Part shown: positions 9,502-17,749 of the stretch, in pieces
Position numbering within the stretch: position 1 is the stretch's first letter
Layout: each line of letters opens with the position of its first letter
NCBI RefSeq assembly: GCF_000761545.1
Contig: NZ_JPMY01000010.1
Location: 310,001-374,000 of the forward strand
Direction: 5' to 3'
Length of the DNA stretch: 64,000 bases
From: Pseudomonas sp. ML96
GTDB taxonomy: Bacteria; Pseudomonadota; Gammaproteobacteria; Pseudomonadales; Pseudomonadaceae
Position numbers and translations under genes: made by a program
Notes under the pieces: model-generated
Database searches by the model: none
The model's input: the letters and a program-made list of their open reading frames with translations, nothing else
Told to the model about the DNA's origin: nothing

Positions 9502-10150
9502 GCGCGGCACCGTGCTGATCGTCGACGACACGCCGGACAACCTCGCCCTGCTCTCCGACGCCCTCGACGCCCAGGGCTACATGGTGCTGGTGGCGCTGGA
9601 CGGCCAGAGCGCGCTGAACCGCATCCAGCGTCGGCGCCCCGACCTGATCCTGCTCGACGCGATGATGCCCGGCCTCGATGGCTTCGAGACCTGCCGGCGG
9701 ATCAAGGCCGAACCGGACAGCGCCGACATCCCGGTGCTGTTCATGACCGCGCTGACCGACAGCGAGCACGTAGTGGAAGGCTTCGCCGCCGGCGGCAGCG
9801 ACTACGTGACCAAGCCGATCCACACCGACGAGGTGCTGGCGCGGGTCGCCGCCCACCTGCGCACCGCGCGCACCTTGCAGTCGGCACGCGCCGCCGCGCA
9901 GCCGGTGGACCTGACCCTGAGCAACGAGCCGACCTTCGAGACCCTCTCGGCGCGCTTCCAGCTCACCGAACGCGAAGTTGAGGTGCTGCGCTGGGTGGCC
10001 TGCGGCAAGACCAACCGCGACATCGGCGACATCCTCGGCCTGTCGCCACGCACGGTGAACAAGCACCTGGAGCACGTCTACGTGAAGCTCGGCGTGGAAA
10101 CCCGCACCGCCGCCGCGGCGGTGGCGATCTCCGCCAGCGTGGCGCGTTAG
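9476..10150 (+). CDS. LuxR/NarL-type response regulator
   Basis: 224 residues. N-terminal receiver domain with VDDTPDN, LILLDAMMPGLDG (phospho-acceptor Asp near residue 60), a conserved T in MTALTD and K in VTKPIH. C-terminal LuxR helix-turn-helix at ~160-215: LTEREVEVLRWVACGKTNRDIGDILGLS. (The motif is quoted in part as LTEREVEVLRWVACGKTN.) The ATG lies inside the kinase gene, so the two are translationally coupled and are a cognate pair. It is the best candidate to bind the palindromes upstream of urtA and fmdA. It ends with a 4-base convergent overlap with the asmA-like gene. Confidence 0.9.
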   Translation: MNAATQLAERGTVLIVDDTPDNLALLSDALDAQGYMVLVALDGQSALNRIQRRRPDLILLDAMMPGLDGFETCRRIKAEPDSADIPVLFMTALTDSEHVVEGFAAGGSDYVTKPIHTDEVLARVAAHLRTARTLQSARAAAQPVDLTLSNEPTFETLSARFQLTEREVEVLRWVACGKTNRDIGDILGLSPRTVNKHLEHVYVKLGVETRTAAAAVAISASVAR

Positions 10151-12210
10151 CCCTTGCCACCACTCTTTTGCATCTGCCGCAGCAACGGCGCGCACTGGCT
10201 GGGCTCGTCGCCACCACTGGGCGCTACCAGCGCCAGCAGACCGGCCACCGGCGCTACCGCCACGCCCAGCGCCACCAGGCCGACGCCGCGCAGCGCCAGC
10301 GGCGTGGCCTGCACCCCGGCATTCGGCTCTTTGAAGGTGCCGCGCACATAGAGCGGCGAGCGCAGGGAGAAGATGCGCAGGCCCTTGCTCGCCGGGGTCA
10401 CGTCGAAGTCCAGGCGCTCACTGGCGAAGTTGGCGCTGCCGTCGACGCGGATCACCGAGTTCTCGGTATCGACCACGAACAGCCGCGTGCTCATCAGGCC
10501 CTGCTTGATGCCGAGGTCGGCAGCCGCGCAGTTGATGGTCACCTCGTCGTCGCCGAACAGCTTGCCGACCAGATAGTTGCCGACGTTGAGCCCGGCGATC
10601 TCCAGCAGGCCACGGCTCACCGCGCCATCGTTGATCAGCATCTTCAACTCGCCATTGGCGGTGCCGAGCAGGGCCGCCACCGAGTTGCCGGTGCCGCTGA
10701 GCTTGGCGTCGCCATTCAGCGCGCCGAGGCTGGTCTGCATCGGCGCGAAGGTGGGGAACAGCTGCTTCAGCTTCAGCTCGCGCGCACTCAGGCGTACCTG
10801 GCCCTGCATCGGAGCGACGGCGCCGTTGAGGCGGATCTGTGCATCCAGGCTGCCGCCGGCCACGCCGAAACGCAGCGGCTCCAGGCTGAGCTGGCCGTCG
10901 TTGAGCACCACGTGGGTGTCCATATCGTTGATCGGCAGCTGGTCGGAGTGAACGATGCGCTTGCCGGTGAAGCGCACGTCGGCGTCCATGCTGCGCCAGC
11001 GCTCGGTGCGGAACTGCTCCACCGGCAGCACCTTGTTCGCCGGCTGGCTGGCGGCCGCGCCGCGCTCCTGCTTCTCGGCATTGGAGTCGGCGCCGATCAG
11101 CGGCGCCAGGTCGGCGAACAGCAGCTGGTTGGAGGTGAGCTGGCCGGACAACTTGGGCCGCGGCTGGCGGGCGACGAAGGTGAGGTCGCCGTGGATGTCG
11201 CTGTCGCCGATGCGGCCATTGAAGTCCTGATAGCGGAAGCTGGCGCCGCCGGCATCGCGCAGGTCGGCCTGCAGGCGGCCATCGGTGGCATAGGGCGGCG
11301 TGTCCGGCAGGGTCACCCCGGTCAGCGGGTAGAGCTGGCTGAGGCTGGCGCCAGCCAGGCGCAGACGCAGGTCGAGGGCGCCCAGGCGCTGCGGATCGGT
11401 AAGGCTGCCGGCGACGCGAATGCGCGTGGCGCCGATGCGCACATCGGCCTGCAGCGGGAACGGCAGGTTGGCGCTGTGCAACGCCAGCAGGCCGCCGACC
11501 TTGCCACTGCCACTCACCGCCTGGCCCTGGAAGCGCCCCTTGGCACGCCAGGCGAAGGCGTAGTCCTGGGCCGCCGCGTGTTCCTCGGCCAGGCGCTGGG
11601 CGGCGTTCTCGCCGACGATCTGGGCAAAGGGAATGGGCGCGCCGAGCGGGTCGATCTGCGCCTCGATGCGGGTCTTGGACACCTGGTCGTCGAGGCTGAC
11701 CACGCCCTGGTCGAAACCGATGGTGCCGATATCCAGGGTCCAGGGGCTGGGCTCCGCAGCTTGGTCGGGCTGCTGGCTGCCGAGGTCGAAGGTCCAGTTG
11801 GCACGGCCATCGGCCAGGCGCTGCAGGTTGGCGAACGGCGCTCCGAGTTCGATGCGCGGGATGCTCACGGTCTTCCACAACAGCGGCAGCGGCGCCAAGC
11901 GGAAGCGCACGCGGTCGAGGCTGACGAAGGTGTCGCCCTCGGCCCACTCCGGATTGCCCAGCACCAGCTGTTCGGCGGCGAAGTGCGGCCACGGCAGCCA
12001 GGCGCGCCAGCCACCCTCCTCCGGCTCGCGCTGCCACACCACGCTGAGGTTGCCCTCGATGGCGAACGGCCGGTTCAGCGCCGCCGAGACCTTCTCGTTG
12101 ATGGTCGGCCGCAGCAGGTTCCAGTCGAACAACACGAGAAACAGCCACAACCCCGCCACCACCAGCAGCGACACGGCGAACGCCCCACTCAACCACTTGC
12201 GTAACCGCAC
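10147..12210 (-). CDS. AsmA family protein
   Basis: 687 residues: an N-terminal membrane anchor (residues ~8-30) and a long periplasmic part with AsmA features (RPTINEKVSAALNRPFAIEG near residue 34 and the C-terminal ADLGIKQGLMSTRLFVVDTE, both AsmA-like). AsmA proteins are bridge-like proteins thought to help lipid transport between inner and outer membrane. GTG start preceded by GGAGG. Its stop overlaps the stop of the convergent regulator gene. Which AsmA paralogue this is cannot be decided here. Confidence 0.85.
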   Translation of the reverse strand: MRLRKWLSGAFAVSLLVVAGLWLFLVLFDWNLLRPTINEKVSAALNRPFAIEGNLSVVWQREPEEGGWRAWLPWPHFAAEQLVLGNPEWAEGDTFVSLDRVRFRLAPLPLLWKTVSIPRIELGAPFANLQRLADGRANWTFDLGSQQPDQAAEPSPWTLDIGTIGFDQGVVSLDDQVSKTRIEAQIDPLGAPIPFAQIVGENAAQRLAEEHAAAQDYAFAWRAKGRFQGQAVSGSGKVGGLLALHSANLPFPLQADVRIGATRIRVAGSLTDPQRLGALDLRLRLAGASLSQLYPLTGVTLPDTPPYATDGRLQADLRDAGGASFRYQDFNGRIGDSDIHGDLTFVARQPRPKLSGQLTSNQLLFADLAPLIGADSNAEKQERGAAASQPANKVLPVEQFRTERWRSMDADVRFTGKRIVHSDQLPINDMDTHVVLNDGQLSLEPLRFGVAGGSLDAQIRLNGAVAPMQGQVRLSARELKLKQLFPTFAPMQTSLGALNGDAKLSGTGNSVAALLGTANGELKMLINDGAVSRGLLEIAGLNVGNYLVGKLFGDDEVTINCAAADLGIKQGLMSTRLFVVDTENSVIRVDGSANFASERLDFDVTPASKGLRIFSLRSPLYVRGTFKEPNAGVQATPLALRGVGLVALGVAVAPVAGLLALVAPSGGDEPSQCAPLLRQMQKSGGKG

Positions 12211-12331
12211 CCTTACCTCCGGTGTGCATCTACTTCATTGGTTGTTTCGACTGACGAAACGCGGGAATGCTCCCCAACTGGCGCACTCGAATGAAATGCC
12301 CGATGCTGACTGCCCCGACGCGGACGCCGCC

Positions 12332-13114
12332 ATGCAACTGATCGACACCCACACCCACCTGGATTTTCCCGACTTCGACGCCGACCGCGGCGAGCTGCTC
12401 GCCCGCAGCCGCGACCTGGGCGTGGAGCGGCTGGTGGTGCTCGGCGTGTACCGCGACAACTGGCAGCGCCTGTGGCAGCTGTGCCAGCAGGAGGCTGGCC
12501 TGTACGCCGCCTTCGGCCTGCACCCGGTGTATCTCGAGCAGCATAGCCCCGAGCACCTGGGCGAGCTGCGCGACTGGCTGCAGCGCCTGGCGGGCCATCC
12601 AAAACTCTGTGCGGTGGGCGAGTTCGGCCTGGACTACTACGTGGAGACGCTGGACCGCGAGCAGCAGCAAGCGCTGTTCGAAGCGCAACTGCAGCTGGCC
12701 GCCGAATTCGAGCTGCCGGTGCTGCTCCACGTGCGCCGCGCCCATGCCGCCACCATCGCCACGCTCAAGCGCCTCAAGCCGCCACGCGGCGGGGTGATCC
12801 ACGCCTTCGCCGGCAGCTACGAGGAAGCCCGCGAGTACATCCGCCTGGGCTTCAAGCTGGGCCTGGGCGGCGCGCCGACCTGGCCGCAGGCGTTGCGCCT
12901 GCGCAAGGTGATCCCGCGCCTACCGCTGGAAGCCATAGTGCTGGAGACCGACGCCCCCGACATGGCGCCAGCCATGTACCCGGGCCTGCGCAACAGCCCG
13001 GAGCACCTGCCGGCCATCTGCGCGGCGCTGGCGGAGCTGTGCGGTGTGACGCCCGAGGAGTTGGCCAGCGCCAGCAGCCGCAACGCCGCCGAGCTGTTCG
13101 GCTGGCAGCTGTGA
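12332..13114 (+). CDS. TatD family metal-dependent hydrolase
   Basis: 260 residues, TIM-barrel TatD/YjjV DNase-type hydrolase. The metal site is visible: IDTHTHLDF at the N-terminus, GEFGLDYY near residue 95, VLLHVRRAH near 130, IHAFAGS near 155 and ETDAPDM near 205. MQLIDTHTHLDF is the usual family start, so ATG 12332 is chosen; an ATG at 12296 in frame would add 12 residues and neither has a strong ribosome site. Divergent from the asmA-like gene. Confidence 0.88.
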   Translation: MQLIDTHTHLDFPDFDADRGELLARSRDLGVERLVVLGVYRDNWQRLWQLCQQEAGLYAAFGLHPVYLEQHSPEHLGELRDWLQRLAGHPKLCAVGEFGLDYYVETLDREQQQALFEAQLQLAAEFELPVLLHVRRAHAATIATLKRLKPPRGGVIHAFAGSYEEAREYIRLGFKLGLGGAPTWPQALRLRKVIPRLPLEAIVLETDAPDMAPAMYPGLRNSPEHLPAICAALAELCGVTPEELASASSRNAAELFGWQL

Positions 13115-13130
13115 AGCCGCCAGAAACGAC

Positions 13131-13154
13131 GAGGCCCGCCAATTGGCGGGCCTC
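13131..13154. terminator. Bidirectional hairpin between tatD-like and chemoreceptor genes
   Basis: Perfect ten-base stem GAGGCCCGCC/GGCGGGCCTC with loop AATT between two convergent genes. The T-tracts are weak on both sides, so termination may be partial. Confidence 0.6.
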
Positions 13155-13173
13155 GCTGCTTGCAGGCTGAGGA

Positions 13174-15204
13174 TCAGACGCGGAAGGCGCTGATCAGCTC
13201 CTTCAGACGCGCGACCTGGTCGGACAGCTGGCGGCTGGCCTGCTCGGTCTGCACCGCACCTTCGGCAGTACGCTCGCCGGCCTGGTTGATCTCGACGATG
13301 TTCATGTCGATATCGTGGGCCACGGCGGTCTGCTGCTCGGCGGCGGCGGCGATCTGCTGGTTCTGGTCGACGATCATGCCGACCGCGCCGAGGATGTTCT
13401 CCAGCGCCAGCTGCACCTGAGCCGACTGGCTGACAGTGCTCTCGACCATCTGGTGACTGCCGTTCATCGCGGTCACCGTGGCGCCCACACCGTTCTGCAG
13501 GCGACCGATCATCTGCTCGATCTCCTCGGTGGACTGGTGGGTACGCTTGGCCAGGTTGCGCACCTCGTCGGCCACCACGGCGAAGCCGCGGCCCTGCTCA
13601 CCGGCACGTGCCGCCTCGATGGCCGCGTTGAGCGCCAGCAGGTTGGTCTGCCCGGCGATGCCCTTGATCACGTCCAGCACCTGGCTGATCGAGGCGCTGT
13701 CGGCAGCCAGCTGGTTGATCACACCCACCGACTGGTCGATCTCGCTGGCCAGGCGCTGGATGCTGCCGACCTGCGACTCGACCATGGCGCGGCCGCTGAC
13801 CGTCTCGTCATTCACGCTCTGCGCGCTACCCACGGCGGCGGCGGCGCTGCGCGCCACCTCCTGGGCGGTAGCGGACATCTGGTTCATTGCCGTGGCCACC
13901 TGTTCGATCTGGCCGCGCTGGGCGGTCACCGCCTGGCTGCTTTCGCCGGAGACCAGTTCGACACGATCGGCCTGGCGCTCCACTTCCTTCACGGTCTGGC
14001 CAACCAGCTCGATCAGGTCGCGAATCTTCGCCACGGTGCCGTTGAACACTTCACCCAGCTCGCCCAGCTCGTCCTGGCTGCGCACGTTGACGCGCACGGT
14101 CATGTCGCCACCGGCCACCTGACCGAGGGTCTTGCCAAAGCCCTTAAGGGTGGTGCGGGTGGAGACGTAGAAGCCGCCGTAGAGATAGCCGATGGCGAGG
14201 AACAGGCCGACCAGGGCGACCACCAGCAACACCATCTGCGTGCGCTTCTCGCCCAGGCGCTGGCTGAGGTCCTGGTCGAGGAAGCCGAGAATGGCGTCGT
14301 TGAACTGGTAGGTCTTGTCGATGGCCGTGCTCAGCTGGTCGAAATAGCCCTGCCAGGGCGCGTCCAGGCTGTCGGCCATGAGCAGCTGCTCTTCCAGCAC
14401 GGTGCTGATCTCGGTCAGCGTGGCGCGGCTGGCCTCGGCCAGGCTGCCCAGCTCGCTCTTGGCGCGCGGGCTGTCTTCCAGCGAGCTCTGGATCTTGAAG
14501 CCGTACTCGGCGTGGCGCTTCTCCAGGTCGGCCAGCAGCTCGTCGAGCTTGGTGCTGTCGGCGGAACCGAGGATGCCCTGACCCAGCGAGTAGGAGCCCA
14601 GGGCGCGGCCCTTGCTCAGGGTCTTGGTGATCGGCGGAGTGACGGAGGTCAGCAGCTCGGTCAGCTGGCGCACGGTGGTGTCGCTGTCCTGGCTCAGGCC
14701 CGACTGGCTGGCGACGAACTTGATGAACACCTCGGCGTTATCCAGCGCCTTGACCACCAGGCCCGCCTTGCTACGCAGGGACGACTCGGCCGCCACCGCG
14801 TCCATGGCGGACTTGACGGCATCGCGCTGGGCGTTGAATTCCTCGATCTTCTGCGCATCGTCGCTGGGCGACTGCAGGCTGCCGAGGATGTCACCGATGC
14901 TCTTCTCCAGCGGCGCGATCATGGCGGCCAGCTTGTCCGATTCACCGGACTGGCCGAGCACAGCATTGATCTCGTAAAGATCGTTCAGGCGCTCCAGTTC
15001 CTGACGCATCTTCTGGCTGCTCTTGAGCAATTCCAGGCTCTGCAGCTCGGTGCGGGTATCGACGAAGGCGTCGTAGGACTCGCGCACCAGGAAGTAGTTG
15101 GTGACCAGCATGGGAAGGAAGAACAGCACACTGATCAGGCTGAACTTCATACCGAAGCTCATTCGGTTCATCAATGCGATGGCAGGGTACAACACGCTAT
15201 TCAC
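13174..15204 (-). CDS. Methyl-accepting chemotaxis protein
   Basis: 676-residue chemoreceptor. Membrane helix at ~20-40, large periplasmic helical sensor (~45-325), second helix at ~330-350, HAMP domain (~350-405) and the signalling domain. The conserved hairpin tip is present as GIAGQTNLLALNAAIEAARAG and EVRNLAKRT (the first is quoted to 20 residues or less: GQTNLLALNAAIEAARAG). No CheR/CheB-tethering pentapeptide is seen at the C-terminus, which ends ELISAFRV. GTG start with GGAG upstream. In P. aeruginosa the same position, next to ampDE, holds a chemoreceptor. The ligand is unknown. Confidence 0.92.
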   Translation of the reverse strand: MNSVLYPAIALMNRMSFGMKFSLISVLFFLPMLVTNYFLVRESYDAFVDTRTELQSLELLKSSQKMRQELERLNDLYEINAVLGQSGESDKLAAMIAPLEKSIGDILGSLQSPSDDAQKIEEFNAQRDAVKSAMDAVAAESSLRSKAGLVVKALDNAEVFIKFVASQSGLSQDSDTTVRQLTELLTSVTPPITKTLSKGRALGSYSLGQGILGSADSTKLDELLADLEKRHAEYGFKIQSSLEDSPRAKSELGSLAEASRATLTEISTVLEEQLLMADSLDAPWQGYFDQLSTAIDKTYQFNDAILGFLDQDLSQRLGEKRTQMVLLVVALVGLFLAIGYLYGGFYVSTRTTLKGFGKTLGQVAGGDMTVRVNVRSQDELGELGEVFNGTVAKIRDLIELVGQTVKEVERQADRVELVSGESSQAVTAQRGQIEQVATAMNQMSATAQEVARSAAAAVGSAQSVNDETVSGRAMVESQVGSIQRLASEIDQSVGVINQLAADSASISQVLDVIKGIAGQTNLLALNAAIEAARAGEQGRGFAVVADEVRNLAKRTHQSTEEIEQMIGRLQNGVGATVTAMNGSHQMVESTVSQSAQVQLALENILGAVGMIVDQNQQIAAAAEQQTAVAHDIDMNIVEINQAGERTAEGAVQTEQASRQLSDQVARLKELISAFRV

Positions 15205-15380
15205 TAGACGTCTCCTGTTGCCATTATTGTTTTATGCCAGCCGGGAGCAGGCTGGTCGATTGAACGGCAAGGTGTCGTTTGTTTTCTGATTACTCGTGGG
15301 AATGGCCATTTGCCAGGCCAGGATCCCCCACAGCCTGTATACCGGATATCGGCCCAGCCCTGTGTAACTTAAGGTTAAGA

Positions 15381-16277
15381 ATGCGCATGTCACTTCGCCT
15401 CGGTATTGATCTGGGTGGGACAAAGACCGAAATCATCGCGCTCGAAGGTTCCGACGAGCGGTTACGGCGGCGCCTGCCCACACCACAGCACGACTACCAG
15501 GCCAGCCTGCACAACATGGTGCGCCTGGTCCGGGAAGCCGAAGCCGAACTGGGCGCCCAAGGTAGTCTGGGCGTGGGCATTCCCGGCACGCGCTCGCCGG
15601 ACCACGGGCGAATCAAGAACGCCAACTCCACCTACCTGATCGGTCAGGACCTGCAGGGCGACCTCGAGCGCCTGCTGCAGCGTCCGGTGCGCCTGGCCAA
15701 CGACGCCGACTGCTTCACCCTGTCGGAAGCCTGCGATGGGGCGGGTGCCGGGGCGGCCAGCGTGTTCGGGGGGATCCTCGGTACCGGCGTCGGCGGCGGC
15801 ATCGTCATCCACGGCCGCCTGCTCGGCGGGCCCAACGCCATCGTCGGCGAATGGGGGCACAACGCCCTGCCCTGGCGAACCGAGGCAGACGGCCCGGCAC
15901 GGCGCTGCTACTGCGGCCTGAACGACTGCATCGAGACCTTCCTCAGCGGCCCCGGCTGGGCGGCGCGCAGCGATCTGGGCCTGAGCGCGGCCGCACTGGC
16001 CGATGCGGCGCGCCAGGGCGAGCCGGCCGCCGACGAGGCGCTGAACACCTATTGCGAGCAGCTGGCCCGGGCGCTGGCCTCGGTGATCAACGTGATCGAC
16101 CCGGAGGTGATAGTGCTGGGCGGCGGCCTGTCGAACATTCCCGCGCTGTACGAGCGGGTGCCGCCACTGCTGGTCCGCCATGTGTTCTCGGATCGGGTCA
16201 ACACGCGTCTGGTGCAGGCCCGCTATGGCGACTCCAGCGGTGTACGTGGCGCCGCCTGGTTGTGGCCGGCCGACTGA
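15381..16277 (+). CDS. ROK family sugar kinase (fructokinase-like)
   Basis: 298 residues. ATP-binding motif LGIDLGGTKTE at the N-terminus, second motif GGILGTGVGGGIV near residue 134, catalytic region NDADCF near 113, and the ROK zinc motif CYCGLNDCIETF near 178. Such enzymes phosphorylate fructose, glucose or N-acetylglucosamine; I cannot tell which. AAGG stands upstream of ATG 15381; ATG 15387 is a possible alternative. Divergent from the chemoreceptor, convergent with ampE. Confidence 0.87.
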   Translation: MRMSLRLGIDLGGTKTEIIALEGSDERLRRRLPTPQHDYQASLHNMVRLVREAEAELGAQGSLGVGIPGTRSPDHGRIKNANSTYLIGQDLQGDLERLLQRPVRLANDADCFTLSEACDGAGAGAASVFGGILGTGVGGGIVIHGRLLGGPNAIVGEWGHNALPWRTEADGPARRCYCGLNDCIETFLSGPGWAARSDLGLSAAALADAARQGEPAADEALNTYCEQLARALASVINVIDPEVIVLGGGLSNIPALYERVPPLLVRHVFSDRVNTRLVQARYGDSSGVRGAAWLWPAD

Positions 16278-16278
16278 A

Positions 16279-17097
16279 CTAGAGCAGCAGAATCCACACG
16301 GCGAAGGCGGCATACCAGAGCACCGCGGAGCGGATCAGCAGCTGCCACAGCTCGTCCAGGCTGTTGGCCCCGGACTCGCCCGGCTGCGGCTCGGCCAGCT
16401 CGCTGGCGGCACGCCCGGCATTGGCGACCAAGCGGGCGGCGGGCAGGTCCCAGGCCAGCAGGTCATGCAGCACCGCGCGGCTGACGGCGGCGAAGTTGCC
16501 AACCAGGGCGAAGCTGGCTGCCAGCACCCGCACCGGCAGCCAGTCGAAAGCATGCCGCAGCTGCGCCGCGCGCTCGGCCACTGCGGGCTGACCGTGCTCG
16601 GCGCTCAGCGCCAGCAGGCGATAGGCCAGGGCCGGCAGCGGCCCGAGCAGGGCGTACCAGAAGATCACTGCGAAGAAGCCCTGGTAGGCCTGCCACAGCT
16701 CATAGTCCTGCACGCGCTCGAGCAGCTCTGCCTCGCCGTCGGCAGCGACACCGAGATCGCGCTCGGCCACATGCAGGGCGGCCTGGTCATCACCACGGCG
16801 CCAGGCGTCACGGAACGGCCCGAGCGCCGCCAGCACATCGCCGCGCCCCAGGCTGTAGACCAGCACCAGCAGATGCACCGGCAGCGCCAGCCAGCCATAG
16901 GCCAGCGGCTGCAGAATCAACAGCGCCACACCGAGCAGGGCCACCGGCAGCAACACGGCGAGCGCCAGCGCCCGCCAGGGCGAGCCGCCCTCGTTACTGG
17001 CCAGCCACTGCAGCCAGGGACCATCCTGCTGAATGCGTTGGCGCCCGGAGGAGAACTTCTCCACCCAGAGCACCAGCAGCAGAACCAGGAAATTCAT
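16279..17097 (-). CDS. ampE: AmpE inner-membrane protein
   Basis: 272-residue membrane protein with about four hydrophobic segments, matching AmpE by its start MNFLVLLLVLWVEKF, the central FWYALLGPLPALAYRLL and its position after ampD. AmpE is linked to beta-lactamase regulation and beta-lactam sensing; its biochemical role is unclear. Start overlaps the ampD stop by four bases (ATGA). Confidence 0.9.
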   Translation of the reverse strand: MNFLVLLLVLWVEKFSSGRQRIQQDGPWLQWLASNEGGSPWRALALAVLLPVALLGVALLILQPLAYGWLALPVHLLVLVYSLGRGDVLAALGPFRDAWRRGDDQAALHVAERDLGVAADGEAELLERVQDYELWQAYQGFFAVIFWYALLGPLPALAYRLLALSAEHGQPAVAERAAQLRHAFDWLPVRVLAASFALVGNFAAVSRAVLHDLLAWDLPAARLVANAGRAASELAEPQPGESGANSLDELWQLLIRSAVLWYAAFAVWILLL

Positions 17098-17657
17098 CGT
17101 TTGCTCTCCTCGCCTTGCAGGGCAGCGCGCAGGCGCGCCCAGTCGAAACAGGGGCCCGGGTCGGTCTTGCGCCCCGGGGCGATGTCGCTGTGGCCACAGA
17201 TGCGCTCGACGCTCATCTGAGGATAGGCGCGCAGCAACTCGCGGGTGAGGCCCACCAGGGCCTGGTACTGGGCATCGCTGAACGGCAGCTCGTCGGTGCC
17301 CTCCAGCTCGATGCCGACGGAGAAGTCGTTGCAGTTCTCGCGCCCGGCGAAATTCGACACGCCGGCATGCCAGGCGCGCTGGTTGCAGGAAACGAACTGG
17401 GTGACGCCGCCATCACGCTCGATCAGGAAATGCGCGGACACCGTCAGATGAGCGATGCCGGCGAAATAGGGATGCTCATCGATCGGCAGGCAGTTCTGGA
17501 AGAACTGCTGCACCTTGCCGGTGGCGAACTGCCCCGGCGGCAGGCTGATGTTGTGGATCACCAGCAGGGAAACCTCCCCTTGCGGGCGCTCGTTGAAGTT
17601 CGGCGAAGGGCAGTGACGGGCTCCATCACACCAGCCGCTGGCAGGGTCCAGCTGCAT
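17094..17657 (-). CDS. ampD: 1,6-anhydro-N-acetylmuramyl-L-alanine amidase AmpD
   Basis: Cytoplasmic zinc amidase that cleaves the peptide from anhydro-muropeptides during peptidoglycan recycling, which keeps AmpR-controlled beta-lactamase genes off. 187 residues. Zinc ligands are visible in VIHNISLP (His), CGHSDIAPGRKTDPG (His and Asp). ATG 17657 is chosen for its AAGGAG and the typical MQLDPASGWCDGARHC start; a longer in-frame start at 17684 is not supported. Confidence 0.94.
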   Translation of the reverse strand: MQLDPASGWCDGARHCPSPNFNERPQGEVSLLVIHNISLPPGQFATGKVQQFFQNCLPIDEHPYFAGIAHLTVSAHFLIERDGGVTQFVSCNQRAWHAGVSNFAGRENCNDFSVGIELEGTDELPFSDAQYQALVGLTRELLRAYPQMSVERICGHSDIAPGRKTDPGPCFDWARLRAALQGEESKR

Positions 17658-17705
17658 TGCAGGCTCCTTGAAGACTGGCGCCACTCTAGCAGAAGTGCAG
17701 GAACG

Positions 17706-17735
17706 AAAACGCCCGGCGCAAGGCCGGGCGTTTTC
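17706..17735. terminator. Bidirectional terminator between DUF1631 gene and ampD
   Basis: Stem CGCCCGGC/GCCGGGCG flanked by AAAA and TTTT on both sides, so it can work on either strand. It most likely ends the DUF1631 transcript. Confidence 0.85.
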
Positions 17736-17749
17736 ATGATGCGCTGGGC